Source: Pseudobutyrivibrio sp.
GTDB lineage: Bacteria; Bacillota; Clostridia; Lachnospirales; Lachnospiraceae
Direction of reading: 5' to 3'
DNA length: 32,695 bases
Assembly: GCA_024681435.1 (NCBI GenBank)
Contig: JAILAV010000038.1
Coordinates: 1-32,695, forward strand
Shown in pieces: positions 8,676 to 17,432 of the stretch; positions within the stretch are counted from its first letter, which is position 1, and each line of letters starts with the position of its first letter. The position numbers were made by a program, and so were the translations under genes. The notes below the pieces were generated by a model that saw nothing but the letters and a program-made list of their open reading frames with translations, was not told the origin of the DNA and made no database searches.

Positions 8676-10070
8676 ATGGCAAAAAAGAAAGTAGATGAGT
8701 TAATCGAAAACGGAGATTTGAATGCTGCAGCAGAACAGTTTCCTGCAGAAGCTGAGGAAAATGCTGATGTTGATGATTCAGAAGCTGATGACAAAGATGT
8801 TGATTTTGGCGACATCGAGGAAATCTCAGCAGAAGACTTGGAATTTAACGAGCATGATTTTGATAACATTGATGAGACAGAAGATGATGACGATGTTGAT
8901 GAGTTCTTAGCATCAGTTGGAGCAAAGACATCTGTAAGTTTGGATGATGACGACGATGGTGACGATGATGGCGATTCATTTGGTAGTGATGAGCTTGATT
9001 CAAAGGTTGCAGAGCTTGTTAAAATTGCTAAGTCTCAGAAGAGTATCATCGAGGACTATGAAATTTCAGAGTTCTTAAAGGATTACAAGATTGACGCAAA
9101 GCAGATGGAGCGCATTCTTACATATTTGGATAAGAAGGGAATCGATGTAAACTTCTCTTCAGGTCCTTCAGATGCACTTTTACTTGCTAGCGACGATGAG
9201 GATATCGAAGATATCGATATGTCAGTGCCTGATTCGGTCAGCATTGAGGATCCAGTTCGTATGTACCTTAAGGAAATCGGTAAGGTACCACTTCTTTCCG
9301 CAGAGGAAGAGGTTGAATTGGCTCAGCGCATGGAGAAGGGGGATCAGGAGGCTAAGAATAAGCTTGCTGAGGCAAACTTACGTCTTGTTGTTTCTATCGC
9401 AAAGCGTTACGTTGGTCGTGGTATGCTTTTCCTTGATCTTATTCAGGAAGGTAACCTTGGTCTTATGAAGGCTGTAGAGAAGTTCGATTACCACAAGGGA
9501 TACAAATTCTCTACATACGCTACATGGTGGATTCGTCAGGCTATCACACGTGCTATCGCAGATCAGGCTCGTACAATTCGTATCCCTGTTCATATGGTAG
9601 AGACAATTAACAAACTCATCAGAGTTTCTAGGCAGTTACTACAGGAGTACGGCCGTGAACCGACTCCAGAAGAAATTGCTGAGGCAATGGGTATCACTGT
9701 AGATAGAGTACATGAAATCCTCAAGATTTCTCAGGAGCCAGTTTCTCTTGAGACACCTATCGGTGAAGAGGAAGATAGCCACCTTGGTGATTTCCTTCCA
9801 GACGAGAATGTACCAGTACCTGCAGAGGCTGCTACATTTACACTTTTAAAAGAGCAGTTACATGAGGTTCTTGATACTCTTACAGAGCGTGAGCAGCGTG
9901 TTCTTATCCTTAGATTCGGTCTTGAGGATGGAAAGGCTCGTACTCTTGAAGAAGTAGGTAAGGAGTTCAACGTTACTCGTGAGCGTATCCGTCAGATTGA
10001 GGCGAAGGCTCTTAGAAAGCTTCGTCACCCTAGCCGTAGTAGAAAATTAAAGGATTACTTAGATCAATAA
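8676..10070 (+). CDS. rpoD: RNA polymerase primary sigma factor
   Basis: Regions 2-4: [91 protein letters not shown]. Confidence 0.98.
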   Translation: MAKKKVDELIENGDLNAAAEQFPAEAEENADVDDSEADDKDVDFGDIEEISAEDLEFNEHDFDNIDETEDDDDVDEFLASVGAKTSVSLDDDDDGDDDGDSFGSDELDSKVAELVKIAKSQKSIIEDYEISEFLKDYKIDAKQMERILTYLDKKGIDVNFSSGPSDALLLASDDEDIEDIDMSVPDSVSIEDPVRMYLKEIGKVPLLSAEEEVELAQRMEKGDQEAKNKLAEANLRLVVSIAKRYVGRGMLFLDLIQEGNLGLMKAVEKFDYHKGYKFSTYATWWIRQAITRAIADQARTIRIPVHMVETINKLIRVSRQLLQEYGREPTPEEIAEAMGITVDRVHEILKISQEPVSLETPIGEEEDSHLGDFLPDENVPVPAEAATFTLLKEQLHEVLDTLTEREQRVLILRFGLEDGKARTLEEVGKEFNVTRERIRQIEAKALRKLRHPSRSRKLKDYLDQ

Positions 10071-10775
10071 ATGATAAAACTATCTCCAAGATTGCAAATT
10101 ATATATGACATGGTGCCAAATTGCGAAACCATTGCTGATGTAGGCTGCGACCATGGTTATTTGACCATAGCCCTTCTTGAAGGCGGTGTGGCAGAAAAAG
10201 CCATTGCCATGGATGTAAATAAAGGACCTCTTGAATCTGCCAAGGCAAATATCGGCCAGGCTGGTTTGTTGAATCAAGTCCAGTTTCGTCTGTCAGATGG
10301 ATTGGCAAAGCTAAATGAAGCTGAGGCTGATGTCATATGTATTTGCGGCATGGGAGGCGCCCTAATTAAAAGAATCCTTGATTCAGGGATTGCTGTGGCA
10401 AAGAGTGCTGGTACTCTAATCCTTGAGCCACAATCTGAATATAGGGCACTTAGAGAGTTTTTGATGCAACAGCATTTTGTTATTTTAGATGAGATGCTAT
10501 GTACAGAAGAGGGGAAGATATATCCGATAATAAAGGTGAGCTATAATCCTAATGAGAACCTATGTTATAATGATATTGAATTAGAATATGGCCCGATTAT
10601 TATTAAAAATCGCCCAGAACTTTTGAATACACTTCTTGAGAAAAATAAAAATGAATACTGTACCATTTTAGAAAAGCTAGAAGAGAAATCTGATGTTGAA
10701 GCAGATTCTCCTATACAGAAACGAAAAAAAGAGTTGTCTGATAAGCTTTCCATGATTAGACGACTCCAAGCTTGA
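10071..10775 (+). CDS. trmK: tRNA (adenine(22)-N(1))-methyltransferase family protein
   Basis: LSPRLQIIYDMVPNCETIADVGCDHGYLTIALL; CICGMGGALIKRIL; position directly after rpoD as in Firmicutes. Confidence 0.9.
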   Translation: MIKLSPRLQIIYDMVPNCETIADVGCDHGYLTIALLEGGVAEKAIAMDVNKGPLESAKANIGQAGLLNQVQFRLSDGLAKLNEAEADVICICGMGGALIKRILDSGIAVAKSAGTLILEPQSEYRALREFLMQQHFVILDEMLCTEEGKIYPIIKVSYNPNENLCYNDIELEYGPIIIKNRPELLNTLLEKNKNEYCTILEKLEEKSDVEADSPIQKRKKELSDKLSMIRRLQA

Positions 10776-10790
10776 AATGGAGGAAAAGCC

Positions 10791-12455
10791 ATGGCTAAAG
10801 TAATCATTAACGAAAAGGAAGAGACCTACGAGGATGGCACAAGACTGCTAGACATCGCCCAGGCTCATCAAAGTGAGTTCAAGGATGATATTGTGCTTGC
10901 AAAGTACAAAGGAAATCTTACTGAACTTCACAAAGTAGTTTCAGGAGTTGGAAATCTTGAGTTTTTGACCACAGCAGACAAAGATGGAAGACGCGCCTAT
11001 AGACGAAGCGTAGTATTTTTGCTGCAGCGCGCTATTATGGATGTTTACCCACTTCCTGCTAATCCATATCTTCGTGTAGAGCATTCTCTTGGACAGGGAG
11101 ATTTCTGTACCATCGAAGGCGTGGGAGAGATTACTGAAGAAAAGCTTGATGAATTAAAGGGAGTAATGGATAACCTTGTTGAAATGGATATCCCTCTTAA
11201 GAAATATTCAATCAAGACTCGTCAGGCAAAGGAAATGTTCCATAGCTTCAATATGAAGGATAAGGAACAGCTTTTAAAGTATCGCACAAGCTCAAGTATT
11301 AATGTATATGATTTAGATGGATGCATTGATTATTTCTACGGTTACATGGTTCCATCTACAAAATATTTAGCATATTTCGACTTGATTAAATTCGAGCATG
11401 GATTTATGCTAATGTTCCCTAACGGTAATAAGCTCACTGGCGACACCAGAAAGGTTGCTGAGTTTACATACCCTAAGAAGCTTTTCGCTGTTCAGCAGGC
11501 TTCCTCTGAATTTGGAAAGACTATGGGTGTGCCAACAGTTGGCGCATTAAATGAGGCCATTGCAAAGGGCCGAATCGGAGATATTGTTTTATCTCAGGAA
11601 GCAATTATGGAGCGCAATATAGGCGAATTAGCTCGCACTATTGCCGCTAATAAAGATGTTAAATTTGTCATGATGGCAGGACCATCATCATCTGGAAAGA
11701 CTACATTTTCTCATAAATTGTCTGCTCAATTAAGGGCATTGGGATGTGTTCCACACCCGGTTCCTCTTGATGATTTCTACCTAAATCGTGATCAAATGCC
11801 ATTAGATGAATTTGGAGAAAAGGACTTTGAGACAATCGAAGGACTTGATATTCCTTATTTCAATGAATGCATGGTGAAGCTTTTGGCTGGTGAGAAAGTT
11901 CTTCTTCCTACCTTCAACTTCAAAACTGGTAAGCGTGAATACAACGACCGTTACATGCAACTTGGCAAAAATGATATCCTTGTAATTGAGGGTATTCATG
12001 GATTAAATGACAGGATGAGTTCATCACTTCCTTCTGAGAGCAAATACAAGATTTATCTTTCTGCTCTTACACAGTTGTCTATTGATGAACACAATCCACT
12101 TTCTACTGCAGATGGTAGATTAATTCGACGTATCGTTCGTGATGCCAGAACAAGAGCTACATCAGCAGCTGATACAATTGCTATGTGGGATTCAGTTCGT
12201 AGAGGTGAGGAGAAATACATTTTCCCATTCCAAGAGCAGGCAGATTGTTTGTTTAATACAGCTTTAATTTACGAGATGGCTGCGTTGAAGCTTTATGTTG
12301 ATCCACAGTTATATGCTATTGAGCCAGACCATCCAATGTATGGCGAGGCTAAGCGTCTTATTAAGCTTTTAGACTACTTCCTTCCAATGGCACCAGATAT
12401 TATTCCAAATAATTCATTGGTGCGTGAATTTATTGGTGGAAGTTGCATATTATAG
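10791..12455 (+). CDS. Nucleoside (uridine-type) kinase with N-terminal TGS / ThrRS-like domains
   Basis: N-terminal TGS-like MAKVIINEKEETYEDGTRLLDIAQ; C-terminal kinase P-loop MMAGPSSSGKTTFSHKL, PLDDFYLNRDQ, LVIEGIHGLN. Confidence 0.88.
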   Translation: MAKVIINEKEETYEDGTRLLDIAQAHQSEFKDDIVLAKYKGNLTELHKVVSGVGNLEFLTTADKDGRRAYRRSVVFLLQRAIMDVYPLPANPYLRVEHSLGQGDFCTIEGVGEITEEKLDELKGVMDNLVEMDIPLKKYSIKTRQAKEMFHSFNMKDKEQLLKYRTSSSINVYDLDGCIDYFYGYMVPSTKYLAYFDLIKFEHGFMLMFPNGNKLTGDTRKVAEFTYPKKLFAVQQASSEFGKTMGVPTVGALNEAIAKGRIGDIVLSQEAIMERNIGELARTIAANKDVKFVMMAGPSSSGKTTFSHKLSAQLRALGCVPHPVPLDDFYLNRDQMPLDEFGEKDFETIEGLDIPYFNECMVKLLAGEKVLLPTFNFKTGKREYNDRYMQLGKNDILVIEGIHGLNDRMSSSLPSESKYKIYLSALTQLSIDEHNPLSTADGRLIRRIVRDARTRATSAADTIAMWDSVRRGEEKYIFPFQEQADCLFNTALIYEMAALKLYVDPQLYAIEPDHPMYGEAKRLIKLLDYFLPMAPDIIPNNSLVREFIGGSCIL

Positions 12456-12493
12456 AAAAAGGAGGGGCCCACTTGTGGGAAGATTCCTTTTTC
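12456..12493 (+). terminator. Terminator of the nucleoside kinase gene
   Basis: GAAAAAGGA (12456-12464) / TCCTTTTTC (12485-12493) outer stem; inner CCCAC (12469-12473) TT GTGGG (12476-12480). Confidence 0.65.
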
Positions 12494-12497
12494 TCAC

Positions 12498-12535
12498 GGC
12501 GCACCCATTGCCGAAGGCAATTTACAATGTGCGCC
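12498..12535 (+). repeat. Nested hairpin element with GAA triloop
   Basis: Outer GGCGCAC (12498-12504) / GTGCGCC (12529-12535); inner ATTGCC (12507-12512) GAA GGCAAT (12516-12521). Confidence 0.7.
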
Positions 12536-12548
12536 TTCCTATTTTATT

Positions 12549-12557
12549 TGCTATAAT
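12549..12557 (+). promoter_or_regulatory. Extended -10 promoter for rnpB
   Basis: TGCTATAAT 5 bp upstream of the start of the RNase P P1 helix; no good -35 (that position falls in the preceding hairpin arm). Confidence 0.6.
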
Positions 12558-12561
12558 AATC

Positions 12562-12902
12562 AGGGGCTAGATGAGTAGTCGCTGCCTTATTGTAATGATA
12601 AGGGAGAGGAAAGTCCGGGCTTCACAGGGCAAGGATGCCAGCTAACGGCTGGTGGAGGTAACTCTAAGGATAGTGCAACAGAAATATACCGCCCATTATA
12701 TGGGTAAGGGTGGAAAGGCGGTGTAAGAGACCACCGTTTCGTTGGTAACAACGGAAGCCATGTAAACCCCATCCGAAGCAAGTTCTAAAAAGTGCGTACG
12801 CGGCCCGCCAGCGCTAGGTTGAACGCTTGAGGTTACTGGCGACAGTAATCCTAGATAGATGACTACTTTAAAAGACATAACCCGGCTCACAGTCTAACCC
12901 CT
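12562..12902 (+). ncRNA. rnpB: RNase P RNA, class A
   Basis: Conserved GAGGAAAGTCCGGGCT near the 5' end, GACATAACCCGGCTCAC near the 3' end, GGTAAGGGTGGAAAGGCGGTGTAAGAGACCACCG; P1 AGGGGCTAGA (12562-12571) pairs with TCTAACCCCT (12893-12902). Confidence 0.95.
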
Positions 12903-13028
12903 ATTTTTTATACCCACTTAATTTGTCTGATTATATGGTACTTTTGCCCAAAAAGATAAATTAATTTTAATTTTTAGTGGGAATTATTAACGAATGTGAA
13001 TTTTTTGTGTCCTAAGGCCATTTTTCGT

Positions 13029-13036
13029 GCTATAAT
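13029..13036 (+). promoter_or_regulatory. Extended -10 promoter for carD
   Basis: GTGCTATAATTTAACTAG with TATAAT at 13031-13036 preceded by TGC; about 70 bp upstream of the CDS. Confidence 0.5.
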
Positions 13037-13107
13037 TTAACTAGTTAAAGTATGGGAGATAGAGTTATGGAGGTACTGGTTGTTATGGTTTAGAAGGATG
13101 GTGAAAG

Positions 13108-13641
13108 ATGGATTATCAAGTAGGCGATTATTTAGTTCATGAGGGCAGTGGAGTTTGTCAGATTGAAGATATAGATGACATGGAACTTATGGGCAAAGGT
13201 TCTCGCAAAACTTACTACTGTATGTCTCCTGTATTTAAGGCAGGCGCAAAGGTATTTACTCCAATAGTTGGCTCAACTATTAGGTTACGCCCTGTAGCAG
13301 AGCTCGATGTTTTTACTAGAATTCTTGACGGAATTGACAATATTACTTGCATTGAAGAGTCTAACGAAAGAGCTCTTCAAGAAAAATTCAAAGAAGTTAT
13401 GGCTGAATTTACACCAGAGTCTATGGCTCGCGTGGTAAAGACAGTTCTTATCAGAAAATGGAATCGTATTGCTGCTGGTAAGAAAGTCATGGCTATGGAT
13501 GAGAAAATTCTTAATTTAGCTGGTCGTAAGCTATATGAGGAAATGGCTTTTGCAATGGGAAAGGATATCCCATATGCTCAGAAGTTATTTGAGGATGCAG
13601 TTAAATCTCATTCAGAGAATACTATTTTAATAGGTGCTTAA
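13108..13641 (+). CDS. CarD family transcriptional regulator (CdnL/TRCF-RID domain)
   Basis: N-terminus MDYQVGDYLVHEGSGVCQIEDIDDMELMGKGSRKTYYCMSPVFKAGAKVFTPI is the CarD RNAP-interaction domain signature. Confidence 0.9.
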   Translation: MDYQVGDYLVHEGSGVCQIEDIDDMELMGKGSRKTYYCMSPVFKAGAKVFTPIVGSTIRLRPVAELDVFTRILDGIDNITCIEESNERALQEKFKEVMAEFTPESMARVVKTVLIRKWNRIAAGKKVMAMDEKILNLAGRKLYEEMAFAMGKDIPYAQKLFEDAVKSHSENTILIGA

Positions 13642-13644
13642 TTA

Positions 13645-14178
13645 ATGATAGCTTATAAAGCAATTTCAGAACGAATAAAAAATAATAATGGTCTTGTCAA
13701 AGCATTAAATGTGATGGACAAGGCCATTACTTATATTACGATTTTATTTTACATAGGCATTTTGGTCTATGGTTATTTAAACGTGCCAGAGGATGGAGGA
13801 GTGCTTTTATACAGAAGCATCCTTGTGCCTGGCATATCATTTCAATTTGTCAGTTTTTACAGAAGAACTTTCAGTTCTCCTAGACCATATGAGGTATACA
13901 ATTTCGTACCTGCATTAGAAAAAGATACAATTGGAAAAAGCTTTCCAAGCCGCCATGTTTTCTCAATATTCATGGTTGCTTTCACCTACGCTCAAGTATC
14001 TGTTCCAATGTGTGCCCTGATTTCAGTTATGGGAGTCCTTCTTGCTGTAATTAGAGTTGTTGGCGGAGCTCACTTCATTAAGGACGTTGTAGCAGGTTTT
14101 GCTATTGCCTGTCTCGTTTCTATCTTAGTCTATGGTATTTTGTGTGGCGTTTTCGGCCTTCTTATGCTACCATTTTAA
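13645..14178 (+). CDS. PAP2 superfamily phosphatase, membrane-associated
   Basis: Motifs RPYEVYNF, GKSFPSRHVFSIF, RVVGGAHFIKDVVAGF with hydrophobic segments. Confidence 0.88.
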   Translation: MIAYKAISERIKNNNGLVKALNVMDKAITYITILFYIGILVYGYLNVPEDGGVLLYRSILVPGISFQFVSFYRRTFSSPRPYEVYNFVPALEKDTIGKSFPSRHVFSIFMVAFTYAQVSVPMCALISVMGVLLAVIRVVGGAHFIKDVVAGFAIACLVSILVYGILCGVFGLLMLPF

Positions 14179-14242
14179 TTAGATTTATATATTTTCCAAA
14201 AGTATATTAAATTTCACATGTAAATATTAGGGAGTATTTTTT

Positions 14243-14503
14243 ATGAAGCGTAATGCAAAGAAAGCGTTAGCTGTGCTATTCAGCATTCTTGGCACAGTTT
14301 TGGGGTTATACGTTGGAGGATACTGCCTATTTGTCAGACCGGTATATTGGCTCGTTACTGGATTTACTGGAGGCACACTTACGGCAAGTATACTAATAAT
14401 TAATGTATTTAAGATTTTTATCGCATCTACCATTGGAGGAGGTATTTGGTGTGTATGCGATATAATAGCAGGAATTTTTAGGGACGACCCTAGAGAGGAC
14501 TGA
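14243..14503 (+). CDS. Small membrane protein of unknown function
   Basis: 86 aa, two hydrophobic segments with Gly-rich motifs; upstream aggg RBS-like sequence; co-directional with its neighbours. Confidence 0.65.
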   Translation: MKRNAKKALAVLFSILGTVLGLYVGGYCLFVRPVYWLVTGFTGGTLTASILIINVFKIFIASTIGGGIWCVCDIIAGIFRDDPRED

Positions 14504-14535
14504 GCTTAATAATAATTATTGGGAGGTAAAATGTA

Positions 14536-15777
14536 ATGACTGGAAACGTAATTGTGGGACAATCAGGCGGACCGACCGCCGCAATTAACTCTTCGTTGGC
14601 AGGAGTTATTAGAACAGCAAGGGATCGTGGAGCAGGCAAAGTTTACGGAATGCTTCACGGCATTAAGGGGCTTATGGAAGAGGACTACATTGACCTTTCC
14701 GATTTTATTAAGAACGATTTGGATATCGAGCTTCTTAGACGTACACCAGCTGCGTATTTAGGTTCATGTCGTTTCAAATTGCCTGAGATTCATCAGGATA
14801 TGGAAACATACGAGAAAATCTTTGAGATTCTTAAAAAGCTTGAAATCGAAGCATTGATTTATATTGGTGGAAATGATTCTATGGACACCATTAAAAAGCT
14901 TTCTGATTATGCAATTATCACGGGTTCAAACATCAGATTTATAGGATGCCCAAAGACTATCGACAATGATTTGGCACTTACAGATCACACTCCTGGTTTT
15001 GGTAGTGCTGCTAAATTCATTGGTACCTCAGTTAAGGAAATTATCCGTGATTCTCATTGTTTAGAGTATGATAAGGGACTTGTTACCATTATCGAAATCA
15101 TGGGAAGAAATGCTGGATGGCTTACAGGCTCATCAATTCTTGCAAAGGGCGAGGATTGTGATGGTCCAGATTTAATTTATCTTCCCGAGGTTCCATTTGA
15201 TGTTGAGAAGTTTAGAGAAAGAGTGGAGAAGCTTCTTAAAACTCAGCATTCAGTGGTTATATGTGTTTCAGAAGGTATCCACACAAAAGAAGGAAAATAT
15301 ATTTGTGAATTTGGTGATAACGTCGAGTTTGTAGACGCATTTAATCATAAGCAACTTACTGGAACAGCTTCGTATCTGTGCAATTATATTGCCAGCAAAT
15401 TAGGCTGCAAGACTAGAGCAATTGAGCTTTCTACATTACAAAGAGCTGGTTCTCACCTTGCATCTAGAATTGATATCCTTGAGGCATACCAGGTAGGTGG
15501 TGCTGCAGTGCTTGCTGCAGATGAAGGTGACACAGGAAAGATGGTTACACTTTCTCGTCATTCTGACGATCCATATCAGTGTGGTACAGAGGTCAAGGAT
15601 GTACACAAGATTGCTAACGATGAAAAACTAGTTCCTAGAAATTGGATTACACACGATGGAACTTATGTAACAGAGGCATTTATTACATATGCAAAGCCAT
15701 TGATTCAAGGTGATGTGGCTCCGATTATGGTTGATGGAATTCCACGTCATATATGCAGACCAACTAAGAGAAAATAG
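14536..15777 (+). CDS. Phosphofructokinase, predicted PPi-dependent
   Basis: IYIGGNDSMDTIKKL and GCPKTIDNDL; MGRNAGWLTG. Asp and Lys at the positions equivalent to E. coli PfkA 104 and 124 indicate PPi use. Confidence 0.9.
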   Translation: MTGNVIVGQSGGPTAAINSSLAGVIRTARDRGAGKVYGMLHGIKGLMEEDYIDLSDFIKNDLDIELLRRTPAAYLGSCRFKLPEIHQDMETYEKIFEILKKLEIEALIYIGGNDSMDTIKKLSDYAIITGSNIRFIGCPKTIDNDLALTDHTPGFGSAAKFIGTSVKEIIRDSHCLEYDKGLVTIIEIMGRNAGWLTGSSILAKGEDCDGPDLIYLPEVPFDVEKFRERVEKLLKTQHSVVICVSEGIHTKEGKYICEFGDNVEFVDAFNHKQLTGTASYLCNYIASKLGCKTRAIELSTLQRAGSHLASRIDILEAYQVGGAAVLAADEGDTGKMVTLSRHSDDPYQCGTEVKDVHKIANDEKLVPRNWITHDGTYVTEAFITYAKPLIQGDVAPIMVDGIPRHICRPTKRK

Positions 15778-15800
15778 TTTTTACGGTTTGGAGGGGAAAG

Positions 15801-17348
15801 ATGCAGGTATTTCACGGAACAATTATTACATGTGACAGTGAGAACACTATTGCGAGTTATTTGGTAGAACGAGAAGGCAGAATTGCTTATATCGGCAACA
15901 CATTACCTTCTCAGTACGAGGTGGTACCACCTATTGAGCTAGGAAGCAATGTGGCGCTTCCTGCATTTGTTGATACGCACACTCATTATTCAGGCTTTTC
16001 AGTTTTGCATAGAATGTTTCCTATAAAGGATACAGATTCTAATGCAAGGATTTTGGAACAAATAGAAGAGCACGCCAAAACTACGAAGGAAAATATTGTT
16101 GTAGGCTTTGGTGCTACTGAGTTCGCTGTTTCAGAAGGCTACTTAATCTTGAAAGAGCAACTGGATAAGGTGTGCCCTGACAAACCGGTCATTATTATTA
16201 AACATGATGCACATTCTGCTGTTGCAAACAGCATGTTTATCGAAGCTATAAAATCTAAAATTCAAAATCTTAGAGGCTTCAATCCAACAACAGGTGAATT
16301 AAAGCAGGAAGCTTTTCTGGCGTCTATGGAATTTGTGTCACATGGTCTATCAACCAAAAAAGTTATTGATTCCATGGTTGAGACATCTGATTTCTTGGCC
16401 AGCAGAGGAATAGGACTTATATGTTCTGCCAGTGGACTTGGATTTGTTAGAGACTATGATTTTGATATGGAAAGATCTGTTGCTAAAGGTCTTGATAATG
16501 GCATGCAGCTAAGAGCGGCTTATCAGTGCTCAAATGTGGAAAAGATTTCTAAGAAAGACATGTTCCGCGTTGTGTTTGCCAATCTTGATGGTACATTTGC
16601 AAATCAGGATGCAGCCCTCATAGATGATTATGCTAATGCAAAGCACAAGGGTGTATCATATTATGATGATGTGGATGTGCAGAAATTCTGCGTAAATGCA
16701 AATCGTGCTGGATATCAGATTGCACTTCATGCTGTGGGAGATGCAGCCTTTGAACAGGCTGTAAATGCTATTGCAATGGCTCTGGAGGATTATCCTAGAT
16801 ATAATCACAGACATATTATTTTGCATGGCTCTCTTCCAACGGAGAGATGCCTTAAGATTTGCAGTAAATATAATATTATGATTTCTGTAAAACCATGGCT
16901 ATTATCTCATATTGAAGGAGTAGATGATTTTGTTAAATCAATGCTTTCTGAACAGAGATTTAATAATATAAATCCTATTAAAACTATTACAGATATGGGA
17001 ATCAGAGTGTGCTTTAATTCCGATGCGCCAGCCTCAGAGCCAAATCCAATCATGTGGATTCATGATGTTTGTAATAATAAGAATCCAAAGGAATCTGTTT
17101 CTGTATATGATGCTCTTAGAATGGCCACATATAATGGCGCATATTCTCTCTTTGACGAGAATGAGAGAGGCTCACTTGAGATGGGAAAGAGCTGTGATTT
17201 AGTAATTCTTGATGGCAATCCATACGAGATTCCTGTTGAAGAATTAAAGAATTTAAATGTAGCAGAGCTTTACCTTAAGGGTAAGCCATATCAGAAATCT
17301 AGAACTGGCTCAATGGCAACCATGCTAAGAGGTATGTTCCCACAGTAA
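15801..17348 (+). CDS. Amidohydrolase family protein (YtcJ-like)
   Basis: LPAFVDTHTHYSGFS; YQIALHAVGDAAFEQAVNA; RHIILHGSLPT; CFNSDAPASEPNPI. Confidence 0.87.
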   Translation: MQVFHGTIITCDSENTIASYLVEREGRIAYIGNTLPSQYEVVPPIELGSNVALPAFVDTHTHYSGFSVLHRMFPIKDTDSNARILEQIEEHAKTTKENIVVGFGATEFAVSEGYLILKEQLDKVCPDKPVIIIKHDAHSAVANSMFIEAIKSKIQNLRGFNPTTGELKQEAFLASMEFVSHGLSTKKVIDSMVETSDFLASRGIGLICSASGLGFVRDYDFDMERSVAKGLDNGMQLRAAYQCSNVEKISKKDMFRVVFANLDGTFANQDAALIDDYANAKHKGVSYYDDVDVQKFCVNANRAGYQIALHAVGDAAFEQAVNAIAMALEDYPRYNHRHIILHGSLPTERCLKICSKYNIMISVKPWLLSHIEGVDDFVKSMLSEQRFNNINPIKTITDMGIRVCFNSDAPASEPNPIMWIHDVCNNKNPKESVSVYDALRMATYNGAYSLFDENERGSLEMGKSCDLVILDGNPYEIPVEELKNLNVAELYLKGKPYQKSRTGSMATMLRGMFPQ

Positions 17349-17350
17349 AT

Positions 17351-17409
17351 GATCCCAAAAGGATGATTGCAAAGCAATCAACTTTTGTGGTCTAGTAAGC
17401 GCAGCTTAC
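17351..17409 (+). repeat. Cluster of short hairpins with triloops upstream of addB
   Basis: Outer GATCCCAAAAG (17351-17361) / CTTTTGTGGTC (17382-17392); inner TGATTGC AAA GCAATCA (17364-17380); separate GTAAGC GCA GCTTAC (17395-17409). Confidence 0.7.
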
Positions 17410-17432
17410 ATAATAAATTTTAGGAGTACTAA

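Noticed and set aside
8722-9468. + strand ORFs 8722-8910 and 9172-9468 inside rpoD
   Set aside because: Alternate-frame readings of the rpoD coding sequence with no domain signal.
12587-12890. Minus-strand ORFs 12587-12781 and 12696-12890
   Set aside because: They overlap the RNase P RNA, whose conserved motifs explain the sequence.
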